Source: Alistipes sp. Marseille-P5061 (GTDB lineage Bacteria > Bacteroidota > Bacteroidia > Bacteroidales > Rikenellaceae). From it: 64,000 bases of DNA. The notes beneath the pieces are model-generated. The model did not search any database. It saw only the letters and a program-made list of their open reading frames with translations, and was not told the DNA's origin. How positions within the stretch are numbered: position 1 is the first letter of the stretch; every line of letters begins with the position of its first letter. The translations under genes and the position numbers were made by a program. Shown piece after piece: positions 19,019 to 28,753 of the stretch. Location of the stretch: assembly GCF_900290115.1 (NCBI RefSeq), contig NZ_LT985748.1, forward strand, positions 191,120 through 255,119, written 5' to 3'.

Positions 19019-21976
19019 ATGAACTGCAAACTTTACCAACGCTTGATGCTCAACATCGTCTGCGTGCTGCTTTTCGCGACGGGAGCATCGGTGGCCGTTG
19101 CCCGGGAGCAGGGGAACGGTCCCAAAACGGTCAGCGGACAGATTGTCGATGCCGGCACGAAGGCCCCTCTGGTCGGTGTGTCGGTCGTCGTCGAGGGTAC
19201 GACCCGCGGTGTTGTATCGGACGAGGCGGGACACTACGCCATCGAGGCCGACGGCGAAGAGTCCGTGCTGAACTTCTCCTACCTGGGCTACGTCGCCCAG
19301 AGCATTGCGGTGGCAGGCCGCACGGAAATCAACGTTGCACTGCGTGAGGACCAGGAGTCGATTGACGAGGTGGTCGTCATCGGTTACGGCAAGACGACCA
19401 AGAAGGAGGTGACCGGTTCGGTGGCCAGCCTCAAGAGCAACGACTTCAATACGGGTTCGTTCACCAATGCCGCCGGTCTGTTCCAGGGCAAGGTGGCCGG
19501 TCTGAGCGTCGTGAACCCCAACGGCGGTGACCCCAACGCCTCGTATGAGATTCTGCTGCGCGGCGCCAACACGCTGAGCGCAGGCCAGGGCCCGCTGCTC
19601 ATCATCGACGGCGTGGTGGGTGCCGACATCCGCAACATCAACTTCCAGGAGGTCGAGTCCATCGACGTGCTGAAGGACGGTTCGGCAGCCGCCATCTACG
19701 GTACGCGCGGCACGAACGGCGTCATCATCATCACGACCAAGCGTGCACGCTCGGGCGAGACGCACGTCGAGTACGACGGTCAATTCACCGTGCAAACGGT
19801 TGCGCGCCGCGCCGAGCCGCTGACGGCCAAGGAGTTCGAATGGGTGGTGAACAACTACCGTCCCTCGAGCGCCGGGTCGCTCTACGGCGCCGAGACCGAC
19901 TGGTTCGACGAGGTGACCCGCACCCCTATCAGCCACAAGCACAGTCTGGCCGTCTCGGGCGGTTCGGAGAAGTTCTCGCACCGCACGGTCGTCAACGTCG
20001 AGCAGAACCAGGGTCTGCAACGCAAGAACGACGCCGAGAAGTACCTCTTCAAGACCAACATCCATCAGAAGGCCTTCGAGGGGTGGCTCGACCTGGACTA
20101 CAACGCCTACTTCTCGAAGCGCGTCTACTCGCCGGCCGACTACTCGGTCTTCGAGCAGGCCTTCTATCATAACCCCACCGAGCCGGTCTACGACCCCTCG
20201 AACACCACCTCGGGCGGCTACTTCCGCGTCGACAACACGATGGCCTACTACAATCCCGTGGCCATGCTCAACGAGCGCCGTCAGGACTACCGTGCCGACG
20301 ACCTGGGCGGCAACGTGCGCGCAACGCTCAACATCCTGCCGGTCGAGGGTCTGAAGTGGGACAACTTCTTCTCCTACACGCAGCAGGACTTCGAGTCGCG
20401 TGACTACAAGACGCGCTACTATCCCGGCGCTCTGGGACAGGACGGCGTGGCCGACATCGCCAACGAGCTGACACGCGACATCCAGTGGGAGAGCACGCTC
20501 AACTACTCGCGCCAGTTCGGCCGCCACTCGCTGCAGGCCGTGCTGGGCTACACGTGGCAGCGCGGCTACTACGAGAGCTCCTCGATGGAGAACAAGGGCT
20601 TCGATACGGACGACTGGGGCACCGACAACATCGGCTCGGGAAGCGCCCTGCCCGACGGACAGGCGACGATGTCCTCCTACAAGGAGTCGAACACCTACAT
20701 CGCCCTCTTCGGCCGCGTGATGTACAACTACGACGAGCGCTACCTGCTTTCGGTCTCGCTGCGCCGCGACGGTTCGAGCCGCTTCGGTGCCGACAACAAG
20801 TGGGGCTGGTTCCCCGCCGTAAGCCTCGGCTGGCGCATCAGCCAGGAGGAGTTCCTGCGCGACGTGGACTGGATTAACGAACTCAAGCTGCGTGCCGGCT
20901 ATGGCGTGACGGGCAACCAGGACTTCTCGAACTACAAGTCGCTGCTGCTGATGAGCACCTCGGGCCGCTTCTACTACAACGGCAAGTGGATTAACACCTA
21001 CGCCCCCTCGAGCAACGCCAACCCCAACCTGGGCTGGGAGAAGAAGGCCGAGTGGAACGTCGGAGTCGACTTCTCGGTGCTGGACAACCGTCTCTCGCTG
21101 ACGCTCGACTACTATCAGCGCCGTACGACCGACCTGCTCTACACCTATCAGGTCCCCACGCCTCCCTACGTCTACAACGAGCTGTTCACCAACGTGGGTG
21201 AAATCAAGAACTCGGGTATCGAGATTACGCTCAGCGGCACCCCCGTCCGCACGAAGAACCTCGTATGGAACTCGACCTTCATCTTCTCGCGCAACACCAA
21301 CAAGCTGGTGAAGTTCACCAACGAGGAGTTCACCGACGGCGAGTACAAGGTGGGGTGGCTCAACTCGCCCGTTGCGGCCTACTGCCAGCGTCTGGTCGAG
21401 GGTGAGTCGCTCGGTACGTTCTACGGCCCGCGCTATCTGGGCGTCGACGAGGAGGGCAACGACATCTACGCCAACTCGATTGCGGGCAACGTTCCCGAGT
21501 CGGCCTGGGAGAAAATCGGCTGCGCCTATCCCGACTTCACGCTGGCGTGGAGCAACATGTTCCGCATCCGCAAGAACCTCGACGTGAGCTTCACGCTGCG
21601 CGCCTCCATCGGCGGCGATATCCTCAATACCTACGCCCTCTACTACGACAACCTCTCGGAGTTCGGTCTGAAGAACGTCAGCTCGTCGTGGCTCGACAGC
21701 CGCTACACGGGCGGTGTGAAGTACTCGTCGAAGTACATCGAGGACGCCACGTTCCTCAAGCTGGACAACCTCTCGATTGGCTACACCTTCAACTTCAAGT
21801 CGAAGTACATCCGCAGCATGCGTCTCTCGCTCACGGGCCAGAACCTGCTCTGCATCACCGGCTACAAGGGCGTTGACCCCGAGGTGTCGCTCTCGGGCAT
21901 CACCCCCGGTATCGAGAACATCAGCTACTATCCCTCGACGACGAGCTTCACGTTCGGGGTAAACCTCAATTTCTAA
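19019..21976 (+). CDS. SusC-type TonB-dependent outer-membrane transporter
   Basis: 985 residues. Signal peptide, then a carboxypeptidase-regulatory-like domain (VSGQIVDAGTKAPLVGVSVV to about residue 105), the EVVVIGYGKTTKKEVTGSV TonB-box region, a plug domain with VESIDVLKDGSAAAIYGTRG, and a long beta-barrel ending FTFGVNLNF. It forms a pedal-bin transporter with the SusD lipoprotein that follows. In this context the cargo is probably a ribose- or nucleotide-containing molecule. Confidence 0.95.
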   Translation: MNCKLYQRLMLNIVCVLLFATGASVAVAREQGNGPKTVSGQIVDAGTKAPLVGVSVVVEGTTRGVVSDEAGHYAIEADGEESVLNFSYLGYVAQSIAVAGRTEINVALREDQESIDEVVVIGYGKTTKKEVTGSVASLKSNDFNTGSFTNAAGLFQGKVAGLSVVNPNGGDPNASYEILLRGANTLSAGQGPLLIIDGVVGADIRNINFQEVESIDVLKDGSAAAIYGTRGTNGVIIITTKRARSGETHVEYDGQFTVQTVARRAEPLTAKEFEWVVNNYRPSSAGSLYGAETDWFDEVTRTPISHKHSLAVSGGSEKFSHRTVVNVEQNQGLQRKNDAEKYLFKTNIHQKAFEGWLDLDYNAYFSKRVYSPADYSVFEQAFYHNPTEPVYDPSNTTSGGYFRVDNTMAYYNPVAMLNERRQDYRADDLGGNVRATLNILPVEGLKWDNFFSYTQQDFESRDYKTRYYPGALGQDGVADIANELTRDIQWESTLNYSRQFGRHSLQAVLGYTWQRGYYESSSMENKGFDTDDWGTDNIGSGSALPDGQATMSSYKESNTYIALFGRVMYNYDERYLLSVSLRRDGSSRFGADNKWGWFPAVSLGWRISQEEFLRDVDWINELKLRAGYGVTGNQDFSNYKSLLLMSTSGRFYYNGKWINTYAPSSNANPNLGWEKKAEWNVGVDFSVLDNRLSLTLDYYQRRTTDLLYTYQVPTPPYVYNELFTNVGEIKNSGIEITLSGTPVRTKNLVWNSTFIFSRNTNKLVKFTNEEFTDGEYKVGWLNSPVAAYCQRLVEGESLGTFYGPRYLGVDEEGNDIYANSIAGNVPESAWEKIGCAYPDFTLAWSNMFRIRKNLDVSFTLRASIGGDILNTYALYYDNLSEFGLKNVSSSWLDSRYTGGVKYSSKYIEDATFLKLDNLSIGYTFNFKSKYIRSMRLSLTGQNLLCITGYKGVDPEVSLSGITPGIENISYYPSTTSFTFGVNLNF

Positions 21977-21995
21977 CCTTCAACTCCAAACCGAT

Positions 21996-23525
21996 ATGAA
22001 AAACTTCATGCGAAATACGGGTCTTGCGCTCCTCTCGGCCATGATGCTGAGCAGCTGCTTCGACCTCAAGGAGGAAGTCTATTCCGAAATCCCGATGGAC
22101 AACTTCGGAAAGACCGAACAGGAGCTCATCGCCACGGCCGGCCGTGCCTACACCCAGCTCCAGAACTACTGCACCGAGCAGAGCCTGTGGACGCTCTCGC
22201 TCCAGGTCGCGGACGAGTGCGCCGTGCCCATCAACTCCAACGGTTCGTGGGCCGAGGAGCGCTACGGCGAGCTGCAGCGCCAGCAGTACACCCCCTCGAA
22301 CACCCTCGTGCTCAAGGGATGGAACTTCTGCTTCGACGGCATCGCCTCGTGCAACGAGATTCTCTACGAACTGGGCCTCTCGACCGCCGAGTTCGAGGCC
22401 AAGGAGAAAATCACGGCCGAGGTCGAGGTGCTGCGCGCCTTCTTCTACTTCATGGCCATCGACGGCTGGGGCAACGTTCCCTATTCGATTGACTACACCG
22501 ACACGTCGTACCCCGAGCAGAAGGACCGCAAGTTCCTCTTCTCGTTCATCGAGAAGAGCATCAAGGACAACCTGCCGCTGCTCGATGCCGAGCCATCGAC
22601 GTCGACCTACGGCCGCGTGACGCAGGATGTAGCCTACACGCTGCTGGCCAAGCTCTACCTCAATGCCGAGGAGTGGCTCGGCACGCCGATGTGGGCAGAG
22701 GCCGAGGCGGCATGCTACAACGTGATTTCGAAGGGTCATTACTCGATTGCCGACGACTACGCGTCGAACTTCTCGGCCAACAACGAGGGTTCGGTCGAGA
22801 ATATCTTCGTCATCCCCTACAGCACGACCTACACCGAGTCGGACCACAACTCCTTCATTATCTACATCATGGCGCTCGACAGCTGGGCCACCGAGAAGTT
22901 CAACATTCCGGCCAGCGCCTGGGACGGTTTCGTCTGCCAGCCCGACTTCTTCCAGAAGTACGATGCGGCCGACAAGCGTCGTGACGCCACGTGGCTCTAC
23001 AAGGGCAACCAGACCAACGGTGGGGGATACGACGTGACGGACGCCCCCTATAACCCCGTCTTCGACGAGTCGCTCTACTCGACGCGCCGCGCCCTCTACG
23101 ACGGCGCCCGCATCTGGAAGTGGCACTACCAGACCGACGGCCAGCTCATCAGCGACCAGACGAGCATGGACAACGACTTCGTGCTGTTCCGCTACGCCGA
23201 CGTGGTGCTGATGTACACCGAGGCGCTCGTACGCCAGAACCGCGCTGCGGAGGCCGTCCAGCTGGCCGACCTGCAGAAAATCCGCACGCGTGCCGGACTG
23301 CCCGTATACTCGGCTGCCGACCTGACGCTCGACGAGCTGCTCGACGAGCGCGGACGCGAGCTTGCATGGGAGGGATGGCGCCGTCAGGACCTCATCCGCT
23401 TCGGCAAGTACAACGACGCATGGTGGGCAAAACCCACGGCAAGTCCCGCAACCAAGCGGCTCTTCCCGATTCCGACGACCGTCCTTGCGGCCAACCCCCG
23501 TCTGAGCCAGAACCCCGGCTATTGA
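21996..23525 (+). CDS. SusD-type surface glycan/nutrient-binding lipoprotein
   Basis: 509 residues. Lipoprotein signal ending MMLSSCF, then TPR-like SusD/RagB segments: EVEVLRAFFYFMAIDGWGNVP, VAYTLLAKLYLNAEEW, and the C-terminal RGRELAWEGWRRQDLIRFGKY that is diagnostic. The end reads LFPIPTTVLAANPRLSQNPGY. Starts 19 bases after susC. Confidence 0.95.
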   Translation: MKNFMRNTGLALLSAMMLSSCFDLKEEVYSEIPMDNFGKTEQELIATAGRAYTQLQNYCTEQSLWTLSLQVADECAVPINSNGSWAEERYGELQRQQYTPSNTLVLKGWNFCFDGIASCNEILYELGLSTAEFEAKEKITAEVEVLRAFFYFMAIDGWGNVPYSIDYTDTSYPEQKDRKFLFSFIEKSIKDNLPLLDAEPSTSTYGRVTQDVAYTLLAKLYLNAEEWLGTPMWAEAEAACYNVISKGHYSIADDYASNFSANNEGSVENIFVIPYSTTYTESDHNSFIIYIMALDSWATEKFNIPASAWDGFVCQPDFFQKYDAADKRRDATWLYKGNQTNGGGYDVTDAPYNPVFDESLYSTRRALYDGARIWKWHYQTDGQLISDQTSMDNDFVLFRYADVVLMYTEALVRQNRAAEAVQLADLQKIRTRAGLPVYSAADLTLDELLDERGRELAWEGWRRQDLIRFGKYNDAWWAKPTASPATKRLFPIPTTVLAANPRLSQNPGY

Positions 23526-23574
23526 TGAGCGGCCGCAGCACAATGAACCGATTAAACCCAACCGATAACAGAAA

Positions 23575-25557
23575 ATGAAGAAAAAGATTGTAGTGACGTT
23601 GCTTGCCTGCATGGCACTGTGTACGGCGGCGGCGCAGCAGAAGCGCATTGCGCTCGACGAACTGCGCGACAAGATTGCCGGTGCATGGCTCGGCCAGATG
23701 GTGGGCAACATGTATGGCCTGCCCTTCGAGAACAAATTCATCGAGAAGGAGGGTAACGAGGCCGACTTCCCCTATGGATACTCCAAGAGTCTGGCGAAGA
23801 TGGAGCAGTACGACGGCGCCTTCTCGGACGACGATACCGACGTCGAGTACCTCTATCTGATGCTCATGGAGAAGTACGGCACCGAACCGACCTATGCCCA
23901 GATGCGCGAAGGGTGGATGTACCACATCCGCGACCGCGTGTGGCTGGCCAACCGTGCCGCGCTGGGGCTGATGCACTACGGATATACGCCCCCCTTCACG
24001 GGCAGCATGGAGTCGAATCCCCACTGGTATCAGATTGACCCCCAGCTCATCAACGAAATCTGGAGCTACACCGCCCCCGGCATGGTCCGCTATGCGGCCG
24101 GCAAGTCGGCCTGGGCGGCCCGCATCACCAGCGACGGCTGGGCCATCTCGCCGACGATTCACTACGGTGCGATGTATGCCGAGGCCTTCTTCGAGAGCAA
24201 CATCGAGAAGCTGGTGCTCGACGCGCTGAAGTACCTCCCGGCCGACGACCGCTATGCAGCCACCGTGCGCCACATGTGCGAGCTCTACAAGAAGTATCCC
24301 AACGACTGGCAGAAGGCACGCGCCGAGATGGCCGAGGCCTACTACGAGCAGGAGCCCGAGATGACGCGGACCATCTGGAACGCCAACCTGAACGGCGCGT
24401 GCGGCATCCTGACGCTGCTCTACGGCAAGGGTGACCTGCAGCGCACGATGGACCTGGGCTGCGCCATGGGCTTCGACGCCGACAACCAGACGGCGACCGT
24501 GGGCGGCATCCTGGGTGTCATCAACGGCGGCGCCTCGCTGCCCGACCAGCTGCTGATGCCCTTCGAGGGGTGGACCAAGCCCTTCAACGACCGCTACATC
24601 AACATCACGCGCTACGACATGCCCGACGCATCGATTGACGACATGATTGACCGCACGGTGGATATGGCCGTCAAGCTCGTCTGCGAGAAGGGCGGCCGCG
24701 TGGTGGAGCGCGGCGGCAAGAGGTATCTGGTCATCAACCCGAAGGCCGAGTTCAAGGCTCCGCTCGAGTTCTGCGTCGGCCCGATGCCCCGCATGGAGGT
24801 GGGCTGCCCGGTGGACTACAGTTTCAGCTGCGCTGCCAACCGCGACTACACCTGGACGCTTACCGAGGGTGCGCTGCCCGAGGGCGTCGCATTCGACAAC
24901 GGCCGCATCACGGGTACGCCGCAGCGTGCGGGCCGCTATCCCGTCACCCTCACGCTGAGCGACGGAAAGAAGACGCTGACCAAGCACTTCGAGCTGCTCG
25001 TGCGCACGAAGAACATCGCCCCCGAGGCCGACAGCATCCTCACGAACATCCGCACGATGAACGAGGAGGCGCTCTACAAGTGCTGGATTACCTTCGGCAA
25101 GCCGATGTACGCCCACAGCGTCGATGTCATCCGCGACGGACGGCTCAACGGCGAGGGTTCGGTCTTCTATTCGCTGGCCGCACATGCCGACCTGCCGAAA
25201 ATCGACTGGTTCGGCTACGAGTGGAAGGAGCCGCGCACGATTGACATGCTGGCCTTCCATACGGGCTGCCTCGAGGAGTTCGGCGGCTGGTTCTCGTCGG
25301 TTGCCATCCAGTACCGCGGCGAGGACGGACGCTGGTACGACGTGGGCAAGTTCCGCTCGACGCCCGAGCTGCCCGAGAGCGACGATGTCTTCATCCAGCC
25401 CCACTTCGTCGAGTACCTCTTCGAGTTCGAGCCGGTGAAGACCACCGCCATCCGCATGCTGCTCGACTGCAAGGTGCAGGAGCACTGGAACAAGCCCACG
25501 AAGGGTTGCTCGAGCTTCATCTCCATCACCGAACTGAGTGTTTACGAAAAGCAATAG
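23575..25557 (+). CDS. Secreted ADP-ribosylglycohydrolase-family protein with Ig-like and discoidin-like C-terminal domains
   Basis: 660 residues with signal peptide (VVTLLACMALCTAAAQ). The catalytic domain occupies about residues 25-360: AGAWLGQMVGNMYGLPFE, the acidic motif FSDDDTDVEYL (84-89) in place of the TDDT of ARH/DraG enzymes, and GFDADNQTATVGGILG (about 299-314), equivalent to the second metal-binding motif. Residues about 410-485 resemble a putative-Ig (He_PIG) module (ALPEGVAFDNGRITGTPQRA) and 500-660 a F5/8-type C-like beta-sandwich. It is periplasmic or surface exposed; presumed to cleave N- or O-glycosidic bonds to ribose. First of three consecutive family members. Confidence 0.85.
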   Translation: MKKKIVVTLLACMALCTAAAQQKRIALDELRDKIAGAWLGQMVGNMYGLPFENKFIEKEGNEADFPYGYSKSLAKMEQYDGAFSDDDTDVEYLYLMLMEKYGTEPTYAQMREGWMYHIRDRVWLANRAALGLMHYGYTPPFTGSMESNPHWYQIDPQLINEIWSYTAPGMVRYAAGKSAWAARITSDGWAISPTIHYGAMYAEAFFESNIEKLVLDALKYLPADDRYAATVRHMCELYKKYPNDWQKARAEMAEAYYEQEPEMTRTIWNANLNGACGILTLLYGKGDLQRTMDLGCAMGFDADNQTATVGGILGVINGGASLPDQLLMPFEGWTKPFNDRYINITRYDMPDASIDDMIDRTVDMAVKLVCEKGGRVVERGGKRYLVINPKAEFKAPLEFCVGPMPRMEVGCPVDYSFSCAANRDYTWTLTEGALPEGVAFDNGRITGTPQRAGRYPVTLTLSDGKKTLTKHFELLVRTKNIAPEADSILTNIRTMNEEALYKCWITFGKPMYAHSVDVIRDGRLNGEGSVFYSLAAHADLPKIDWFGYEWKEPRTIDMLAFHTGCLEEFGGWFSSVAIQYRGEDGRWYDVGKFRSTPELPESDDVFIQPHFVEYLFEFEPVKTTAIRMLLDCKVQEHWNKPTKGCSSFISITELSVYEKQ

Positions 25558-25563
25558 CAAGCA

Positions 25564-27174
25564 ATGACAAAACGCATATTTCCCATTCTGGCGCTGGCCC
25601 TCTCGCTTGCCGCCTGCAGCGCACCGCAGCGCGCCGTCGAGGTCTCGCTCACGGAGCAGGAGCTCTACGACAAGATTCGCGGCGGCTGGGCCGGCCAGAC
25701 CATCGGCGTCGTCTTCGGCGCCCCGACCGAATTCAAGTTCACCGGTACGACCATCCAGGACTACCAGCCCATCCCCTGGTCGGAGCACTACGTCAAGTAC
25801 TGGTGGGACAAGAAGCCGGGACTCTTCGACGACATCTACAACGACCTGACCTTCGTCGAGACCTTCGAGCAGGAGGGGCTCGACTGCACGACCGAGACGC
25901 TGGCGCGCCGCTTCGCCTTTGCCGAGTACCATCTGGCACACGCCAACCAGGCGGGACGCTACAACATCCGCAACGGCATCATGCCGCCGGCCTCGGGCAA
26001 CTGGGTCAACAACCCCCACGCCGACGACCTCGACTTCCAGATTGAGGCCGACTTCATCGGACTGATGGCCCCCGGGCTGATGCCCGAGGCGCTCGACATC
26101 GCCTCGCGCGTGGGCCACATCATGAACAGCGGCGACGGCTTCTACGGCGGCGCCTTCGTGGCGGGGCTCTACGCCGCGGCCTTCATAAGCAACGACCCGG
26201 CCGAGGTGCTCGACATGGCGCTCGAGCCCATCCCGCACCAGAGCACCTTCTATCAGTGCGTCGACGAGGTGCGCCGTCTCTACCGCGAGTATCCCGACGA
26301 CTGGCAGCAGTGCTGGTTCGAGATGCACAAGCGCTGGAACCGCGACGTGGGCTGCCCCAAGGGTGTCTTCCTGAGCTTCAACATCGACGCCAAAATCAAC
26401 GCCGCCTACGTGGCCATCGGCCTGCTCTACGGCGGGGGCGACTTCGCCCGGTCGATGGAAATCGCCACGCGCTGCGGGCAGGATTCGGACTGCAACCCGG
26501 CAACCGTCGCCGGCGTGCTGGGCGTGATGAAGGGCTATTCGAACATCCCGGAGTTCTGGCGTGCGCCGCTGAGCGAAATCGAGTCGCTCAACTTCAGCGG
26601 CACCGACGTCTCGCTCGAAAAGGCCTATTCGATGAGCTTCAGGCAGGCGCTCGAGATGGTGCGCCGCGCCGGAGGCAAGGTGGCCGACGGGCAGGTGACC
26701 ATCCCCGTGCGTGATGCCGGGGTGCTGCCGCTCGAGCAGAACTTCACCGACACCTATCCGCTCTACCGTGACCGCAAGGACTGCTTCGTCGACGGCGAGT
26801 ACGAGTTCGACTTCAAGGGCAACGGCTTCGTCATCTGGGGCAACATGGTCTGCCTGCGCAGCATCACGCCCGACTACGTCAACCGCGTGTCGACGCGCCA
26901 TATCGGCTCGGAGGTCTTCGCTCTGGCCGAGGCGGACGACCCCTACGTGGCCGAGTTCGAGGTGTGGATTGACGGCAAGCTCGACCAGGTGTCGCGTCTC
27001 CCGATGAAGAACACCGACCGCAAGCTCGAGCCGGCCTGGAAATACGGCCTCGAGGAGGGACACCACACCGTCCGCCTCAAGTGGCTCAACCCCGACAAGG
27101 AGTACCTGCTGCGCATCAACGACATCATGTACTACTCGTCGACCCCCTCGACCGACCCATACTACCACAACTGA
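25564..27174 (+). CDS. ADP-ribosylglycohydrolase-family lipoprotein (second copy)
   Basis: 536 residues. Lipoprotein signal ALSLAACSAP. The catalytic domain has GGWAGQTIGVVFGAPTEFKF, DDIYNDLTFVE (about 91-99, replacing TDDT), NNPHADDLDFQIEADF, and the metal motif RCGQDSDCNPATVAGVLG at about 304. The final 130 residues form a beta-rich domain (DCFVDGEYEFDFKGNGFVIW, HHTVRLKWLNPDKEYLLRIN). Starts 6 bases after the previous gene. It is closer to the third copy than to the first, so these two arose from a local duplication followed by divergence. Confidence 0.87.
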   Translation: MTKRIFPILALALSLAACSAPQRAVEVSLTEQELYDKIRGGWAGQTIGVVFGAPTEFKFTGTTIQDYQPIPWSEHYVKYWWDKKPGLFDDIYNDLTFVETFEQEGLDCTTETLARRFAFAEYHLAHANQAGRYNIRNGIMPPASGNWVNNPHADDLDFQIEADFIGLMAPGLMPEALDIASRVGHIMNSGDGFYGGAFVAGLYAAAFISNDPAEVLDMALEPIPHQSTFYQCVDEVRRLYREYPDDWQQCWFEMHKRWNRDVGCPKGVFLSFNIDAKINAAYVAIGLLYGGGDFARSMEIATRCGQDSDCNPATVAGVLGVMKGYSNIPEFWRAPLSEIESLNFSGTDVSLEKAYSMSFRQALEMVRRAGGKVADGQVTIPVRDAGVLPLEQNFTDTYPLYRDRKDCFVDGEYEFDFKGNGFVIWGNMVCLRSITPDYVNRVSTRHIGSEVFALAEADDPYVAEFEVWIDGKLDQVSRLPMKNTDRKLEPAWKYGLEEGHHTVRLKWLNPDKEYLLRINDIMYYSSTPSTDPYYHN

Positions 27175-27187
27175 AACTGAAGCTGCA

Positions 27188-28720
27188 ATGAACAAAACGC
27201 TCATACTGCTCACCGCACTTACGGCGGCTACGGCCTGCACCCCGACCGCTCCGTCGATTGACTACGGCTCGACCTTCGAAATCGACGAGGCGACCCTCCG
27301 CGACAAGATTCGCGGAGGGTGGGCCGGCCAGACCATCGGCTGCACCTACGGCGGCCCCACCGAATTCAAGTACAAGGGGGCGCTCATCAGCGACGAGGCG
27401 CCCATCGTCTGGTACGACGACTATGCCTACGACACTTTCCGCGACGACCCGGGCCTCTACGACGACGTCTACATGGACCTCACGTTCGTCGAGGTAATGC
27501 AGCGCTACGGCATCGACGCTCCGGCCGAGGTCTACGCCCGTGCCTTTGCCAATGCCGACTACAAGCTTTGGCATGCCAACCAGGCGGCGCGCTACAACAT
27601 CCTCCACGGCATCATGCCGCCCGCCTCGGGCCACTGGCACAACAACCCCCACGCCGACGACATCGACTTCCAGATTGAGGCCGACTTCATCGGCATGATT
27701 TGCCCCGGAATGCCCAACGCCGCCTCGGAAATCGGCGACCACATCGGCCACATCATGAACTACGGCGACGGCTTCTACGGCGGCATCTACATCGGTGCGC
27801 TCTACTCGCTGGCCTTCGTCTGCGACGACATCCCGACCATCGTGCGCGAGGCGCTGCGGACGATTCCGCCCCAGAGCAAGTACCGCCGCTGCATCGAGGA
27901 CGTCATCCGCTTCCACGAGGAGTTCCCCGACGACTGGCGCCGCTGCTGGCTCGAAATCGAGCGCCGCTACGCCTATGAGAAGGGGTGCCCCGAGGGTGTC
28001 TTCAACGGATTCAACATCGACGCCACCATCAATTCGGCCTACGTCGTGATGGGTCTGCTCTACGGCAACGGCGATTTCGAGCGGACAATGGACGTGGCCA
28101 CGCGCTGCGGCCAGGATTCGGACTGCAACCCCGCATCGGCGGCCGGCATTCTCGGCGTGATGAAGGGCTACGACGCGATTCCCGACAAGTGGAAGCCCGC
28201 CATGGAGAAGGTCGTCGACATCGACTTCCCCTACACCTCCATCTCGCTTAACAAGATTTACGACATCAACCTCGATTTGCTGACGCAGATGATTGGACGT
28301 GAGGGAGGCAGCGTCGAGGATGGTGTCTACCGCATCGTGCTCCAGCGCCCCGAGGAGCTTCCCTACGAGGAGTCCTTCGCAACGGTGGAGCCGACCGAGC
28401 GCCGCGTGCTGAAGCTCGACATCACGGACGAGGCTACGCTCCGCTTCACGGGCAACAGCGTCGTCGTAATGGGGCAGGTGCGCCGCCTGGGCCTCGGCGG
28501 CGACGACGGCTACTTGGCCCGCATCGAGGCCTCCATCGACGGCAAATTGGTGGAGAACATCGAGATGCCCTACGACTACATCAAGCGCAAGTACGACATC
28601 TTCTACACCTATGAACTGCCGGTGGACGGTCCCCACACCTTGAACCTCAAGTGGACGAACCCCGACCCGAACTATGTCATCGAGGCCAAGGAGATGGTGG
28701 TCTATTCGGCTAAAAAGTAA
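27188..28720 (+). CDS. ADP-ribosylglycohydrolase-family lipoprotein (third copy)
   Basis: 510 residues. Lipoprotein signal LTAATACTPT. Catalytic segments GGWAGQTIGCTYGGPTEFKY, DDVYMDLTFVE, NNPHADDIDFQIEADF and RCGQDSDCNPASAAGILG (about 307) mirror the second copy; the C-terminal 120 residues form the same beta-rich module (RFTGNSVVVMGQVRRLG, HTLNLKWTNPDPNYVIEA). Probably surface or periplasmic and active on the same kind of bond but a different leaving group. The order and tight spacing place it in the same transcript. Confidence 0.87.
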   Translation: MNKTLILLTALTAATACTPTAPSIDYGSTFEIDEATLRDKIRGGWAGQTIGCTYGGPTEFKYKGALISDEAPIVWYDDYAYDTFRDDPGLYDDVYMDLTFVEVMQRYGIDAPAEVYARAFANADYKLWHANQAARYNILHGIMPPASGHWHNNPHADDIDFQIEADFIGMICPGMPNAASEIGDHIGHIMNYGDGFYGGIYIGALYSLAFVCDDIPTIVREALRTIPPQSKYRRCIEDVIRFHEEFPDDWRRCWLEIERRYAYEKGCPEGVFNGFNIDATINSAYVVMGLLYGNGDFERTMDVATRCGQDSDCNPASAAGILGVMKGYDAIPDKWKPAMEKVVDIDFPYTSISLNKIYDINLDLLTQMIGREGGSVEDGVYRIVLQRPEELPYEESFATVEPTERRVLKLDITDEATLRFTGNSVVVMGQVRRLGLGGDDGYLARIEASIDGKLVENIEMPYDYIKRKYDIFYTYELPVDGPHTLNLKWTNPDPNYVIEAKEMVVYSAKK

Positions 28721-28753
28721 CGGACAATGTTAAAGCTACAAAACAGTACAGTC

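Noticed and set aside
17954-20527. 857-codon minus-strand frame opposite ribokinase and susC
   Set aside because: Same reason; Val/Glu/Arg-rich shadow with no family resemblance.
23392-27240. 1282-codon open frame on the minus strand opposite the ADP-ribosylglycohydrolase genes
   Set aside because: It is the antisense of well-supported genes; long open antisense frames are a by-product of strong third-position GC bias. No domain pattern.
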